64,000 nucleotides of DNA from Chamaea fasciata (lineage: Eukaryota > Chordata > Aves > Passeriformes > Sylviidae): positions 57,845,449-57,909,448 of the forward strand of contig JARCOQ010000005.1 of assembly GCA_029207755.1 (NCBI GenBank). Reading direction: 5' to 3'. Under the pieces are notes generated by a model. That model was given only the letters and a program-made list of their open reading frames with translations, ran no database searches and had not been told where the DNA came from. Shown here in pieces: positions 1 through 11,400 of this stretch (its first letter is position 1; each line of letters begins with the position of its first letter). The translations under genes were made by a program, and so were the position numbers.

Positions 1-2811
1 ACCTCATGGAACAGCCAACAGGAAGCCACAGGAAGCTCCCAAAATGAGAGCACTCCAGCTAGAGGAGGTCTGACTGACTTTAGCAGCCAAAGCATCTCCT
101 GAATTAAGAGACTCTCCAGCTGGCTTTAAACCACATTACCCTGGCTATGCCTGGTTCCTGCTACTGTATCCATCTGCTCAGAACAGGAGCATGGTATGCA
201 AACCACACTGAGGAACATTCCCACAACACTCAGATAATTATGAGCTTGTAACTGTCACACTAAACACAGAGGAACAAAAATTGGTACAGTTTAGCATGAC
301 AAGCCCATTATCCAGCTCACTGCTACCTAAGAGGATATTAACTGAAAGAGTTTTATCCATCAAATCCAAGTATTCAGACTGTCTGGCCTCCTGAATAGAC
401 AGAAGAAATAGCTGGCTGGCAAATGAACTTGAATTATTCCAGTGGCACTCTAGGGGAAGAGAGAAGTTCCAGGGATATGATCCAGATCTACTTCAGGCAG
501 TGAAAATATTCTCACAGGTCCCTAGAGTGATTTGGATTGGGATCTAAATGAATACAAAATATTTGTGAAGCCAAGGACAGTTTTAAAAAAGTAAAACCTC
601 CTTTCAATACCAGTCTTTCTGCAACCTTGTAAGAGAGGTTTCTTTTTATCCTGTCAAGATTATCAGGGTTAAATCTCCTCTGAAAGGGGCAGTTCCTGTG
701 CTTTGAGTACCTGATTGTCCCATCACAGCCAATCAGTAGCAGTGTTTGGAAACATCACCTTCTTTCAGAGTTTGGTGAAAAATTCTGCTTCTTTTTACAA
801 AATATGCTTAGAATGACATGTGCCTTAAAAATTACCCAGAAATGGTGATCTTTCTGTTTGTAAATGCATTTTATCTACACCCTCCCTGTCTTAATCGGAG
901 TCCTAACTTAACAGCCCACATGAATTGCTGCTGCCAAGAATATCATGTATGAGAGTAAGGCTGGACATTTAGACCGGGTTTCTGAATTATTCCTTGTTTC
1001 GTGTTAACCCCAGCTGGCAATAATGTACCAGCAAAATGACTGAAACCTGACTCTGGTGTCCTTGACTGGGGGCGTCTAAATAAAAAGGCACCAATGGCAG
1101 ATGCAGAGGTAACAGAACTTCTTTTGCATCATCTTCAATGCAACACTGCTTCTTGTCCTCAGGAGCCCTGAGGGATTCAGATGGACCCCCACCTAAATGT
1201 ATTCCATTGACAAAGGAATACAGTTGGATGTAGATATACTGAATTGTCTCCTGTACACTGATCTCACCTGAGCTGGGGCAAATTAAGGGGTTGTAACCAG
1301 TCCTATGATGGGTTCATGCATCCATCAGCTCTTAATAAAATAAGTGAAATTGTATTAAGTCATTGTAATTGAAGTGTGAGGGTTTTAATAAGCCAATCAG
1401 AGCAACAATCAAATGTGCCTGATCACATTTTTTAGACTGTACATTTAACACAGAGACATGTTAGTATGGGAAAATTATATATTTCTGTTTAGTTATAATT
1501 ACATATTTTTCATACTCCCTGATAATATGGAAAGATCTGTTTGTTAAAATCTCTCTAGTCCTTGACACCAATTAACCAGTACACTACAGCAGAAGAACTG
1601 CAGAAGTGGTGCTCATTTGCAAATAATTTTGCTCTGTGTTATTGAGAACTACCCTTTCCCATACTTCGTGATATTATTTTACGATATAGTTTATTCCTTC
1701 TATGAAAATCCATTCTTCAACCATTCACCTGTATTTTCCAAGAACATGCTTTTTGCTCTTTAGTACCAGCTGGAGGGGAACATGTTGAGCTAGTCAGTTC
1801 CCAAGAGGCACGAAGGCAAAAGTGAGGTGCTTGGATTTGTTAAGGTTAAAGAAAAACAAACATATCTGTTGATTTTAGTGTTTGCAAGGAGAAGAGAGAA
1901 GCTTTTGTTCTGTTTAAATACCACCAGTGATCATGGCCTTTTCTGGATTTGGACCAAAAGATTGGTCTAATGCCATCTAGGAAAGCTTGACCTGAGTCAC
2001 CCCTCATAAATCTCAAGTCATATCATAAATCAGCATCCTATCCCTCCCATTTGTCACAGATGTGGCAGTCTTACTGAGCTAGAAATCAGCTTCATAGTGT
2101 CATTATGCCCATGAAAATACACTTTTATATTGATTTACATACACGTTTGCTATCACTCAAAATGCATTTGTTCTGTTATGGAAGGCAAGTCTACTGTAGG
2201 AGTGCTGCACATAAGAGTCAGTAGAGGTTGAAGTACCTGGATTTGAAGGTGTTGGTAGCTCTGCCACATTTTAACAACCTGATTTTGTGACATCCTTGTT
2301 TTTCATTATCACAGTCATTAATCCCTTTGTTACTGCAGAACAAAGGAAAATAAATATGTTGCCATGACAACAATGAAACATCTTAATAATTAACAGACCA
2401 ATTAGCTGTCTTGGTGAAATGCTGTGACTCAGAACAGAACTAGGCACTGTGTAATTATGACTTTGGCTTACTAGAGCAAAAGTGCTGCTGATTCCCACAG
2501 GGAACAGCCATACAAATACATTCTTTTTCTTAGTGACATCTCGCAGCAATTCAGTAGAAGATCTGAAATGCATGAAGTCTGAAATTTTAAAAGAAAGTTG
2601 GTACCTTAGAAATCATGGATTTGGGGTCTTATATATTGCTTTTGCTCACACTAACCCAGATTGTCAAAAATGCAAGAGAAGTTGAAGAACAGAGAATTTG
2701 TCATGTACCTGTTTATGTTCAGACTGATGTCATACAATCAGTTTCACTCTTTCCCCTGCAAAGGCAGTTCTAGCTGCTGCCAGTGTACAGCAGGGTTTGA
2801 ACACAATACCC

Positions 2812-2887
2812 CCATGGCAGGGGGATTCAAACTGGATGATTTTTAAGGTCCTCTCTGACTCAAACTATTCTATGACTCTGTGATTCT
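2812..2887 (+). mobile_element. CR1-like LINE 3' tail fragment
   Basis: The order of elements is that of the 3' end of avian CR1 LINEs: a CCATGGCAGGGGG block, then TGGATGAT, TTTAAGGTCC, then CAAACTATTCTATGA and a degenerate repeat of the ATTCTATG/ATTCTGTG type. Only the last 75 bases or so are recognisable. This is normal for CR1 copies, which are usually 5'-truncated. It lies in the same orientation as SYT10. No reverse transcriptase sequence remains. The recognition is from memory of the consensus; a RepeatMasker run would settle it. Confidence 0.7.
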
Positions 2888-4500
2888 CTGGGCATCTCAG
2901 TAGTACAGCGTGTGAGGAGCACTCAGGAAGGCCAGTCTGCTCAGGTTTCCTTAGCGCTGACAGAAGTAGCAGTAACACAGATCTTCCTGGACCTCATTAT
3001 GAGTCAAAGACATTAAAAAGATAGTCCCTACACTGCTGCCTGCCCAGGAATTTATTGCACTACATTTTGGGTAGAGTTCAGCTCTTCCCCCACATTTTGG
3101 CACACCCATGAGGTTGCACTTCTTGGAGGGCAAAAGCACAAGAACAGCTGTGAAACTCCCTGAGGACAATATTCCACTTTTCTGACCAGTCAGGGCTTTT
3201 TCATTCCTCACTCCTTTCCAACGTGGACATTAGACACTATAAATTCAGGGAGGTTTAACATTTAAGAGAGAAGAAAATCTTTCAACTTGTCTATCTGTAA
3301 AGAAAGAAAGGCAAAGTGTGTTACAAGAGGGTTGTATTGTTCATCTAAATTTGACATCCAAACACCTGGATTTTTTTGAGCTACTTCAAGTGTAGGCTAT
3401 GAAGCTCTCCCTGCCCTATTCATGTGTTGACCTAGGACTGCTCCCTGCACCTAGCAGGACTGAGACAGCTGAAAGGGGAAACATTCTTGTCTATTATTTA
3501 ATAGCTGCAAATTACACTCTTGTATCTCTGCTCAGCTCAACTGCGGCAGTTTGTGCTTCATGCCTTCTGCAAGCTCTTCACTTACAGCAAAAATACAAAT
3601 AATATCTATGAAATGAGTCCTGGTTGCTTTCAAATGGACAATTCGAATTTCTGATTTAAAGAAACATGCAGCTGTGACACTTCTTGTTTTCAGAACAAAA
3701 CACCACAGAGAAACCAAGCAATAAGGCAAGGCTGCATGTGGCATTAATAAGCAATTGATTGCAAAAAGCAGAGGAAATTCTGACAATCGGATTGTTCTTT
3801 AATGGCAACTAAGTGTGCTCACAGGAGGAGGTGGTAATCTTCTGCAGCACAGATTGTTGGGGTAGGGAAGTACCAAGGAAATGTGAAAATGCCTAAAAAA
3901 TAAACTGGATAGTGTAGTCATTATGGCATTTGCTGATGATAAATGCTGTGAAGCTTTTAAAACCAGTGTTTTTATACTACTCTAAGCTTGTATGGCATGC
4001 CAGGGGTTTGATTTTGCTCTTCGTAGGAATGGCACAACTTTCCATTCAGATTCATGAGCCAAGATAAGCCCATAAATACATATGTTTATGCAACATTGTA
4101 TTCAGAATTGCAAGGAATTTAACATACTGTTTCTTGCTAGTGGTACAGGAATCAGCTTTCTAATACACGGCACAGCAGACCACGAGAACAAAAGAGAAAA
4201 AAAAAACAATTGCAGAAAATTGTTGACAGAACTCTGAAATTCGTTGTAGGCAGAACAAAATATTCCCAGTGCTTTTAGAGAAGGCAGCCTGCACCTCAGT
4301 GTAGCAGATACCAAGCAGGTGAATATAAAATGTTGTAGGATGGCGAAGCACTATGCTAAAAACCTCCAGACACAGCTCTGCATTTCCCTTTCAGGCGCCT
4401 TTCACCATCATCACTGTGAGAGCTGGTAAATATTTAATTGGAAAGCCACCATGGAATACCTCCAAAAACCAGAGAGTACTGATGAAAATTCTGCAAGAGC

Positions 4501-4521
4501 TTTTTTTTTTTTTTTTTTTTT
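4501..4521. repeat. Poly(T) run, 21 bases
   Basis: This is an uninterrupted T run in the intron before exon 3. It could be the poly(A) end of an old minus-strand retro-insertion, but the flanks show no recognisable element. Confidence 0.9.
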
Positions 4522-4866
4522 GTTCAGTTTGACCATACTTTACTCAGGCCCTAGAAAAGTGGAAGCATGCAATGTTGGAACTGTCAACTTGTTCTGTGAA
4601 AGAACATGAATTCAGTTTCAGCTGCACAGTCTGAAAGCAAAGTTATAAATGTATTTATTTCTGGGACGATGGGTGTCCCCTAGGCCACGAAATTAATTCT
4701 GAATGATCATTTCCTCTCAAGGATGCTTTAACACTTGCAAAACACTGAAGGGGGTGTGGAGAGGATTATTTTTTAATTCTTTTAAAGAGAGGAGCCCTCA
4801 CTAATTTGTTCTTAAATTTTCTATTGAGAGATGGTCTTTTCCCAGAGATAACCATGGCTTGTTTTT

Positions 4867-4899
4867 TGTGTGTGTGTATCTGTGCGTGTGTGTGTGCAG
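4867..4899 (+). promoter_or_regulatory. SYT10: TG-repeat 3' splice site of exon 3
   Basis: The bases just before the exon are an interrupted TG repeat (TGTGTGTGTGTATCTGTGCG, then TGTGTGTGTG) running straight into CAG at 4897-4899. Normal acceptors have a C/T tract here, as the other four acceptors of this gene do. UG repeats at acceptors are known, as in CFTR exon 9, where TDP-43 and CELF proteins bind them and influence skipping. Acceptor use is certain from the frame; regulation is inference. Confidence 0.8.
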
Positions 4900-5464
4900 G
4901 CACAATTCTTTCAGGAGGCACTTGCCAAGGCAGATGCAAGTGTCCAGCGTTGATTTTAACTTGGGGACAGACCCGGTTTTGCAAAGGGGAGAGACCACAA
5001 CCAGCATTGGGAGAATAAAACCAGAACTCTACAAACAGAAGTCTGTGGATTCTGATGGGCAACAAGAAGATGTGAAAACATGTGGAAAACTTAACTTCAC
5101 TCTCCGGTATGATTATGAGAATGAACTTCTGGCTGTCACAATTGTCAAAGCCTTAGATCTGCCTGCTAAAGACTTCACAGGAACATCCGATCCCTACGTT
5201 AAGATTTATCTGCTTCCAGATAGGAAAAAGAAGTTTCAGACACGAGTTCACAGAAAGACATTAAATCCTGTCTTTGATGAAACCTTTCAGTTTCCTGTAG
5301 CCTATGATCAACTCAGCAACAGGAAATTGCATTTCAGTGTTTATGATTTTGACAGATTTTCTAGACATGACATGATTGGGGAAGTTATTCTTGATAACCT
5401 TTTTGAAGTCTCAGATCTCTCCAGGGAAGCCAATGTATGGAAAGACATCCACTGTGCCACCACA
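4900..5464 (+). CDS. SYT10: SYT10 exon 3: linker end and C2A domain
   Basis: This exon has 565 bases: the last base of a split Arg-type codon, then 188 codons. It opens with the acceptor cag|g inside a TG-repeat tract and ends at aca|gtaagt, so the intron after it is phase 0. Residues 1-60 are the basic juxtamembrane linker ([11 protein letters not shown]). C2A runs from about CGKLNF (61) to DIHCATT (188). The five calcium-ligand aspartates are all present: D91 (LPAKDF), D97 (SDPYVK), D149 and D151 (VYDFDRF) and D157 (SRHDMIG), with the spacing seen in SYT1. The basic strand DRKKKF is also present. The exon boundary is inferred from splice consensus and from continuity with SYT10. If the intron were retained, the frame would add eight residues and stop at 5489-5491. 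Numbering as exon 3 assumes the usual seven-exon gene. Confidence 0.96.
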
Positions 5465-8400
5465 GTAAGTAATGTGTTACAGAAGCATTAACATCATATT
5501 TTCATTTCTCTTCTGTAGTTTTTGGCAGTCTACCCTGTTTATCAGCAGAGTCCAAAATAATAAAAAAAAAAAAAAAGAATTAAAAAGAGGAACTGTCAAT
5601 ATTTGCCTTTGAACACAGAGAAAAATGTTTGGGAAGATATAAAATTTAATTACCAAAAAATCTTCTGGGAGCATACTGTCATCTTTATGGCTCACTGTGT
5701 GTATATAAATTGCATTTATTAATTAAATGCTACATCATGCAAGTCATTGCTTATCCAGAACTAATAGCATTTTGCTGTTAGCAAAACACCTTGTCCTGCG
5801 AAATGACCATCTATTAAGAAAAAGGGCCCATCTTATCCTGCTCTTGTTAGGAAATTTTCATAGGTTAGAAATCTTGGTAAGGAAAAGAGTCTGAAAGTGC
5901 TTGAAGTGTAAAATATTTTTTGCTGACTGCACTGTGCTTAGGACCCCCAACACTTGTATCTTCATTGCTGCTGGTTGCTAGGAAAACTCAAGAGGCACAA
6001 GCAAGAAGAATTAGGAAATAGAAATTAATTTGTTTATTGTTGCAAGCAAGAAAAGGATGTCTGTGCACAGGTGACAGGATGAATGACAGGCTACCAGAGA
6101 ACAGCAATCTCCAGATATTGCTTTATTAACCTTGAATTCCAAACTCATAATTTCTGGCTGGGATTTGAAGTGGAACAAAAAAACAAAACAAAACAAAACA
6201 AACCCACAAACAAAAAACCACCATTAAAATAGTGAGGTGTAGGGTGTCTGTTTTGGTTTTGAATTTGGTTTCAGTTTCTTTTTAACTAGCATGCTATTTA
6301 TATAGAACATTTCCTGTCCCTGGTTCTGTGGGTGTATCCAAACAGTGTGACTCATGCCAGGGTTTCAGCATGGGCTGCATTTCCACACAGGGATGAACAG
6401 AGGACAGACCAGTGCTACACATGAGCGACAGAAGCTTCACACCACCCCTTCCCTGCAGCCAGAGACTTCCCATGCCTTTGTCACCAAGCACTTGCATGGT
6501 GTTCATACCTGGTAGACAGGTCTAGGTCTGCATGATTAGAAGGAAAAGGAGCACTGATGATGGCCTCACCAATTTCAGCATAGCACTGTGATCCCTGAGA
6601 AAGGAGAAATACTAGCGAGTGTAGAATAGTGGAGGCAGTTTTCAAATGTGAATTCACTGCTATTTATTTTTATTCACTGCTGGGCCTACCAATCTGCACT
6701 GAACAACCTTCAGCACACCTCAGGAAATCTGAATCTGTGCCTGCCTAGTTTGATCAAGCTCAGATTTAAGGCAATTTTAAGAATTTTGTTCTCAAGATTA
6801 AAATAGAATATGTGTTTAAGGTCTTGGAATAATAGTCCAAATAACCATTTTTAAAAATTTCTTCTAGCTTTGACATTGTATTTAATACTTTAGTAATTAC
6901 TTAAAACTCACTAGTCAGCAGGTGTGTCTGTGAGATTTTTAACTGATAACTAGGATGGTTTCAGCAAATAAGAATCTCTGGACTGCTCATAACTGGTTTT
7001 GAGCAGATTGAAATGCCATATCAGACCGAGGGTTTGGGGTTGATACTAATACACACATGGATGAAAATGGTTGCTAAACTTGGTACTGGATCCGAATTCA
7101 AGTTTCTTCCTCACTAAGGGTTAGTGCATGCAGTTTTAGTGCCTAACTCACTCTGCTGGTGTTTTCATCTGTGTCAAGTTTAAGAGAAACCATAAGGTTT
7201 TTGGATTACAGCCTTTCAGTCAGTATGGTTTAAAGTACTGCATGTGTATGAAAAGGTTGTCTCCACTTAAACCATCAGTGACAGGCACAGAAAATTGAGA
7301 TATCTTCTAGCATTAAAATTATGTAAGAAACTGGAAACCGATTTTTTTTTCCTGGCAAAAAGAAGCCTTCCTAGAAGATGTCCAGTAACTGTATGTGCAA
7401 TGTGTTGCCTTGTGTTTTACTTGAGCAGTTTTATGAAATAATAATACAGGTTTCTGGTTCTGGCATTTCATAAACTATAAATTGAGAGAGCCAAACAGGA
7501 ATAAACACTCTGTGAGATGTTAATCAGTGAGGACTTGCTGTCTTAAACACCAGATATAAAGTTTACCAAAGTCACTAACTAGAAGTTAAATTGCTAATTT
7601 TGGCTAGAATCAACTGAACTTTGATAAGCCTGAAAAAGAAAGATCCAGCTGGTTCTAAAATTGGTGGAAAATAATTCTAAGCCAAGCAAATATACTTTGG
7701 TGTTCCTGAAGAATTTTTGCAAATCAAGCAGGCTGTCTGAGTGCAAGAGGCCATACCCACCCAGTAGAGCCCAGGAACCAACATGCCGTTCTGTAAAGAT
7801 ATTTATTTCATGCTTTTTGCTTCTTCACCTTTGCTCCGTCCCAGAAGTTTTTTGTCTCTGTTCAGACATGATTCCTACACCCAGTGTTCTGCTCGTGCTG
7901 TTGCTAAATGATAGATGTGGAAAACAAGTCATAGATCAAAGAATTAGTCCAAAACTTAAAGAATCAGTGGAAGCAGCCTCTCCTCAGCTGTGAATCTTTT
8001 ACATCTCTTCCACAGTCAAGAATTTTCTACTCAGAACCTAAAATGAGGGTAAAAACAATTCCTTTTACCAGTGTGAAGAGAATCTATTCTTATGACACCA
8101 AACTCTGCAGTCTTAAATACTACTAATGAGATTTACTAAGAAAATGGATTGTGTCATTTTGCCTGTGAAGGAGATTGCCACAGGAGATCAGGAGATTCTT
8201 TATTATGCAACAACCCTTCGTCAGTAGCTAACGTTATTTTTAAAATATTTTCTTGCACAACCATAAAGAGTTTTTATTTGGTACAAGAAATGCAGTCTGG
8301 GAAAATCAGAATCACTGGATCCTTTTTGGTTCTAAACCCAATGATTCTGTGTGAACCTACAGTTTTAATACACTTTCTTTTCTCCTAATAATCGTTTGAA

Positions 8401-11400
8401 TTTATTCTGTGGAAGTGTAGAATTAGCCCACACACACACTCATTTTTATTCTCATTGTTTTCAGAAGCTGATATTTTTTCACATTTTGTAGTTTGGATTT
8501 TTGCCTTTATTTTTTTATTCAGACCATTGTTTCTCTGTTATATATGGTGTTGGTAGCATACCACATTTTATAACATGTAACTTGCACCTGTTTTAAGAGC
8601 TGAAGTATATTAATTTCTTAATGTTAGATTATTAATGTAAATTAGACCAAAATCAGTAGTGTACAAAAAGTACCTTAGATACCTGATGTATCCCCAAATT
8701 TCACTTGTACATGGGTGATTGACTTTTCAATTAAAAGTCCATCATTTGCTTCTGTTCACCTGATTAATTATAAAAGAAAAAAAAAGAGAAAAAAAAATCA
8801 AGAGGGAGCTTTAGACTACCTGTGAAGGTTATTCAGTATATTGGAATGCTGTGATTCTCACTACACCTGAGAAAATTAGTTCATAACATTAGAAGCAAAC
8901 AAATAATATCAAATGGATTGTTTAATCAACACAAGGCTTCTATTTTTGTCAAGTGGTTGTAAGTTTTGCACAATTTCCGAGGTCTTGTTACTATCAAAAT
9001 TTGCTGCATACTTTTAAGGAAGAAAACTCTTTTTTTGGAATTGCAAACAAGGATTTCTAATATCCAGTGTCTTAAAATTTTCTAGGCAAGAAGTCCAGTG
9101 CTTGTGATCCAACAATTTCTGCATGTAAACATTTATTAAGTTCCTATAATACTTTTCAAAATTATCACCTGCTTTGGAAATTTCCTCTAATACTATGGCC
9201 TAAAATTATTTGCAAGTCACTGTCAGAAAGATTTGGGCTTTTTTCTGAAGGTATCCTGTGAAGTCTGAGTAAGCAATTATAGGAAACTGTGCAGAATGAG
9301 CTCAGAATTTAGAGGAAAGCCATTTCCGTTTCCAACAGTGGTCGTCTCTTGGGGATCTTAGTCATCAAATTGTCATGGACTTGTAGCCTCTTGAATGATC
9401 TCATGTAGACAGATGGAACTCGATTATCATTTAGTTCCCCAACACCAGGCATTTCAGTGCTGCAGTTTGCTCATTTGTGAAGTGGAATGTAAAAGCAGAT
9501 TTTATAAGGACATTGTCTTCATGTGATGTCTGTGCTGCATGATTGCTGTTTCTAAAGCATTTGGAATATAATTAATAGCATCGCTGGGAAAGACAGAAAA
9601 GGTTAAATATGTATATTTTTAAATAAGTAGGACAGTAACATTTGTCTCAGTTCATTTATATCAAACACTTGCCAGAGCAGGAAATAACACAGGTAACTCT
9701 GCTGGCTGCTGGCCCCTGTTATGGAAATAGATTCTTCCCTTTTCCTCATCAAACAAGAATGAAGCCCACCACTGATTTTCACCCAGAACATAATCTTTGC
9801 TTTGTTTTGTCCATATCTCCTGTTTTGTTAGTGGACAAAACACTTTAGACTTTTCCCTGAGTAAGACAATTGTGGTAGAGGGCTGACAGAGGTGCGTTTT
9901 GTAGCCCAACCTTGAGGGATTTTAGGGATTGTTCTGTTTTTTAGTGTTCAAAGGGCAGCACTATGAGTAAATGGTTTATCACCAGCAATGTAGTGGGCTA
10001 AGGTCTACGTGAATGTTTTGGGAAATGCTCCTAAAAGGTTTAACAGAGCCTTAAACAGGTGTGAAAGACTCAGGGCTTGCCAGTGTAGGTACATTTATCA
10101 TCTCTAGTGGGAAGAGCCCAGGACTAAGCCAAGAATTGCTGGCACTTGTCATTTCTGCCCAGGGCCAGTGATAAAAGGGATCCATGTGACCAATGCTGCT
10201 GCTGAGCAGGTGAGAGAACACTCTGGATCAGTCTTTAGAGGAAGCATTTTGGAGACCTTCATTTATGTTTGGAGCTGCTTTAGGTCTGGTTGATAACCAG
10301 AGAAGACAATGGAGAAAGGGTGGGTTTCTGACAAGTTACTGAAGGCAGGGAAGGTTTCTATTATTATTATTTTGTATTTCTTTTCATTTGAAATGACAAA
10401 TTATTTGAATATTTTGATTTTCTAGGGGCAAACTGCTACTTTCACTCTACCCTAAAAGTAAGAAATATCAGGTGAATGAAGGGCATGGTTTCCTCAAGGG
10501 ACTTTAATATCTCTACATCCAGACAGTGCTGTGGCAGCTGCAGGTTCATGACTTCTCTGACCCGCTGTGCCGCTCTCTCCGAGTTTCTCACTGCAAAGTC
10601 TCTTTGCAGACATTGCACTGCAGCTTTGGAAAAGCATCTTTTCTATAGGAGTCCATATACATTTTTGTTGATTCCCCTGTCACAGTTAGTTCACACGAGC
10701 ATCTCTTTTCTCAGCTGCTCTGAGGCAGGAATGGGCTTCCTTGCTGCCTGGCAAGATGTGACAGCCACCTGGGTGCACAGGACAGATGGTTCTGTACTGA
10801 GGGAGCAGCACAAGGAGCACCCAGGAGGCTTCCAAGGCACTACTGAAGACACTCTGCAGTCTCAGGGAGCCCTCCCTCTGCCATCAGGGCTGCAATCAGC
10901 AGCAGAGCTCACTCAGAGCAATCAGGGTGACAGGTTCAGACAAGCATTAGCCCTCCACAAGCAGAAGACAGCCATTACAGAGCAACAGGCCCCACTGCTT
11001 CCATACTATCTTCCACAGAGGCAAGAGCAAACATAAACTTAATTGATTCATTTCCCAGGGCAACAGCTCAATCAGGAACTGGTGCTGAGAGGAATGAAAG
11101 AGCTGGGTTTGATATGCAAAGAATAACAGAAGACAAAAATAAATGTTAGCAGTGGGGACTAGGTTTCCAAAGGAAAGTCCCCTTGATAGGTGGTAGAATT
11201 AGCTCTCCAATTTGAGCCTCACAGAATTTTTAATAATTTCTGTGATAGCAAGGGTACCATTGAATTCTAAATTCATAAATGAGAAAACAGACTGGTAGAT
11301 TTCTGTTCTATCTTTCTATTCTGCTTTTTCCTATCACTCTTTTAATGCTTGATATATATCAAAACCAGAAATACCTTATTATAATCTTAACTAATTTTCT

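Larger units (their letters stand above)
1..4899 (+). other. SYT10: SYT10 intron upstream of exon 3 (3' part)
   Basis: No exon encoding the transmembrane segment or the cysteine-rich N-terminus could be found here on either strand, so exons 1 and 2 should lie before base 1. The stretch holds one CR1-like LINE tail (2812-2887), a 21-base T run (4501-4521) and the TG tract at the splice acceptor. The short open frames here show no domain or family feature and look like chance. Confidence 0.75.

Noticed and set aside
1..4899. Search for SYT10 exons 1-2 (membrane segment, N-terminal cysteines)
   Set aside because: No frame here encodes a membrane segment followed by the expected linker with a phase-2 donor, so they must lie upstream of the window.
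7088..7099. GGATCCGAATTC, adjacent BamHI and EcoRI sites like a cloning polylinker
   Set aside because: The flanks are ordinary intron without vector sequence. A single 12-base word of this kind can occur by chance.
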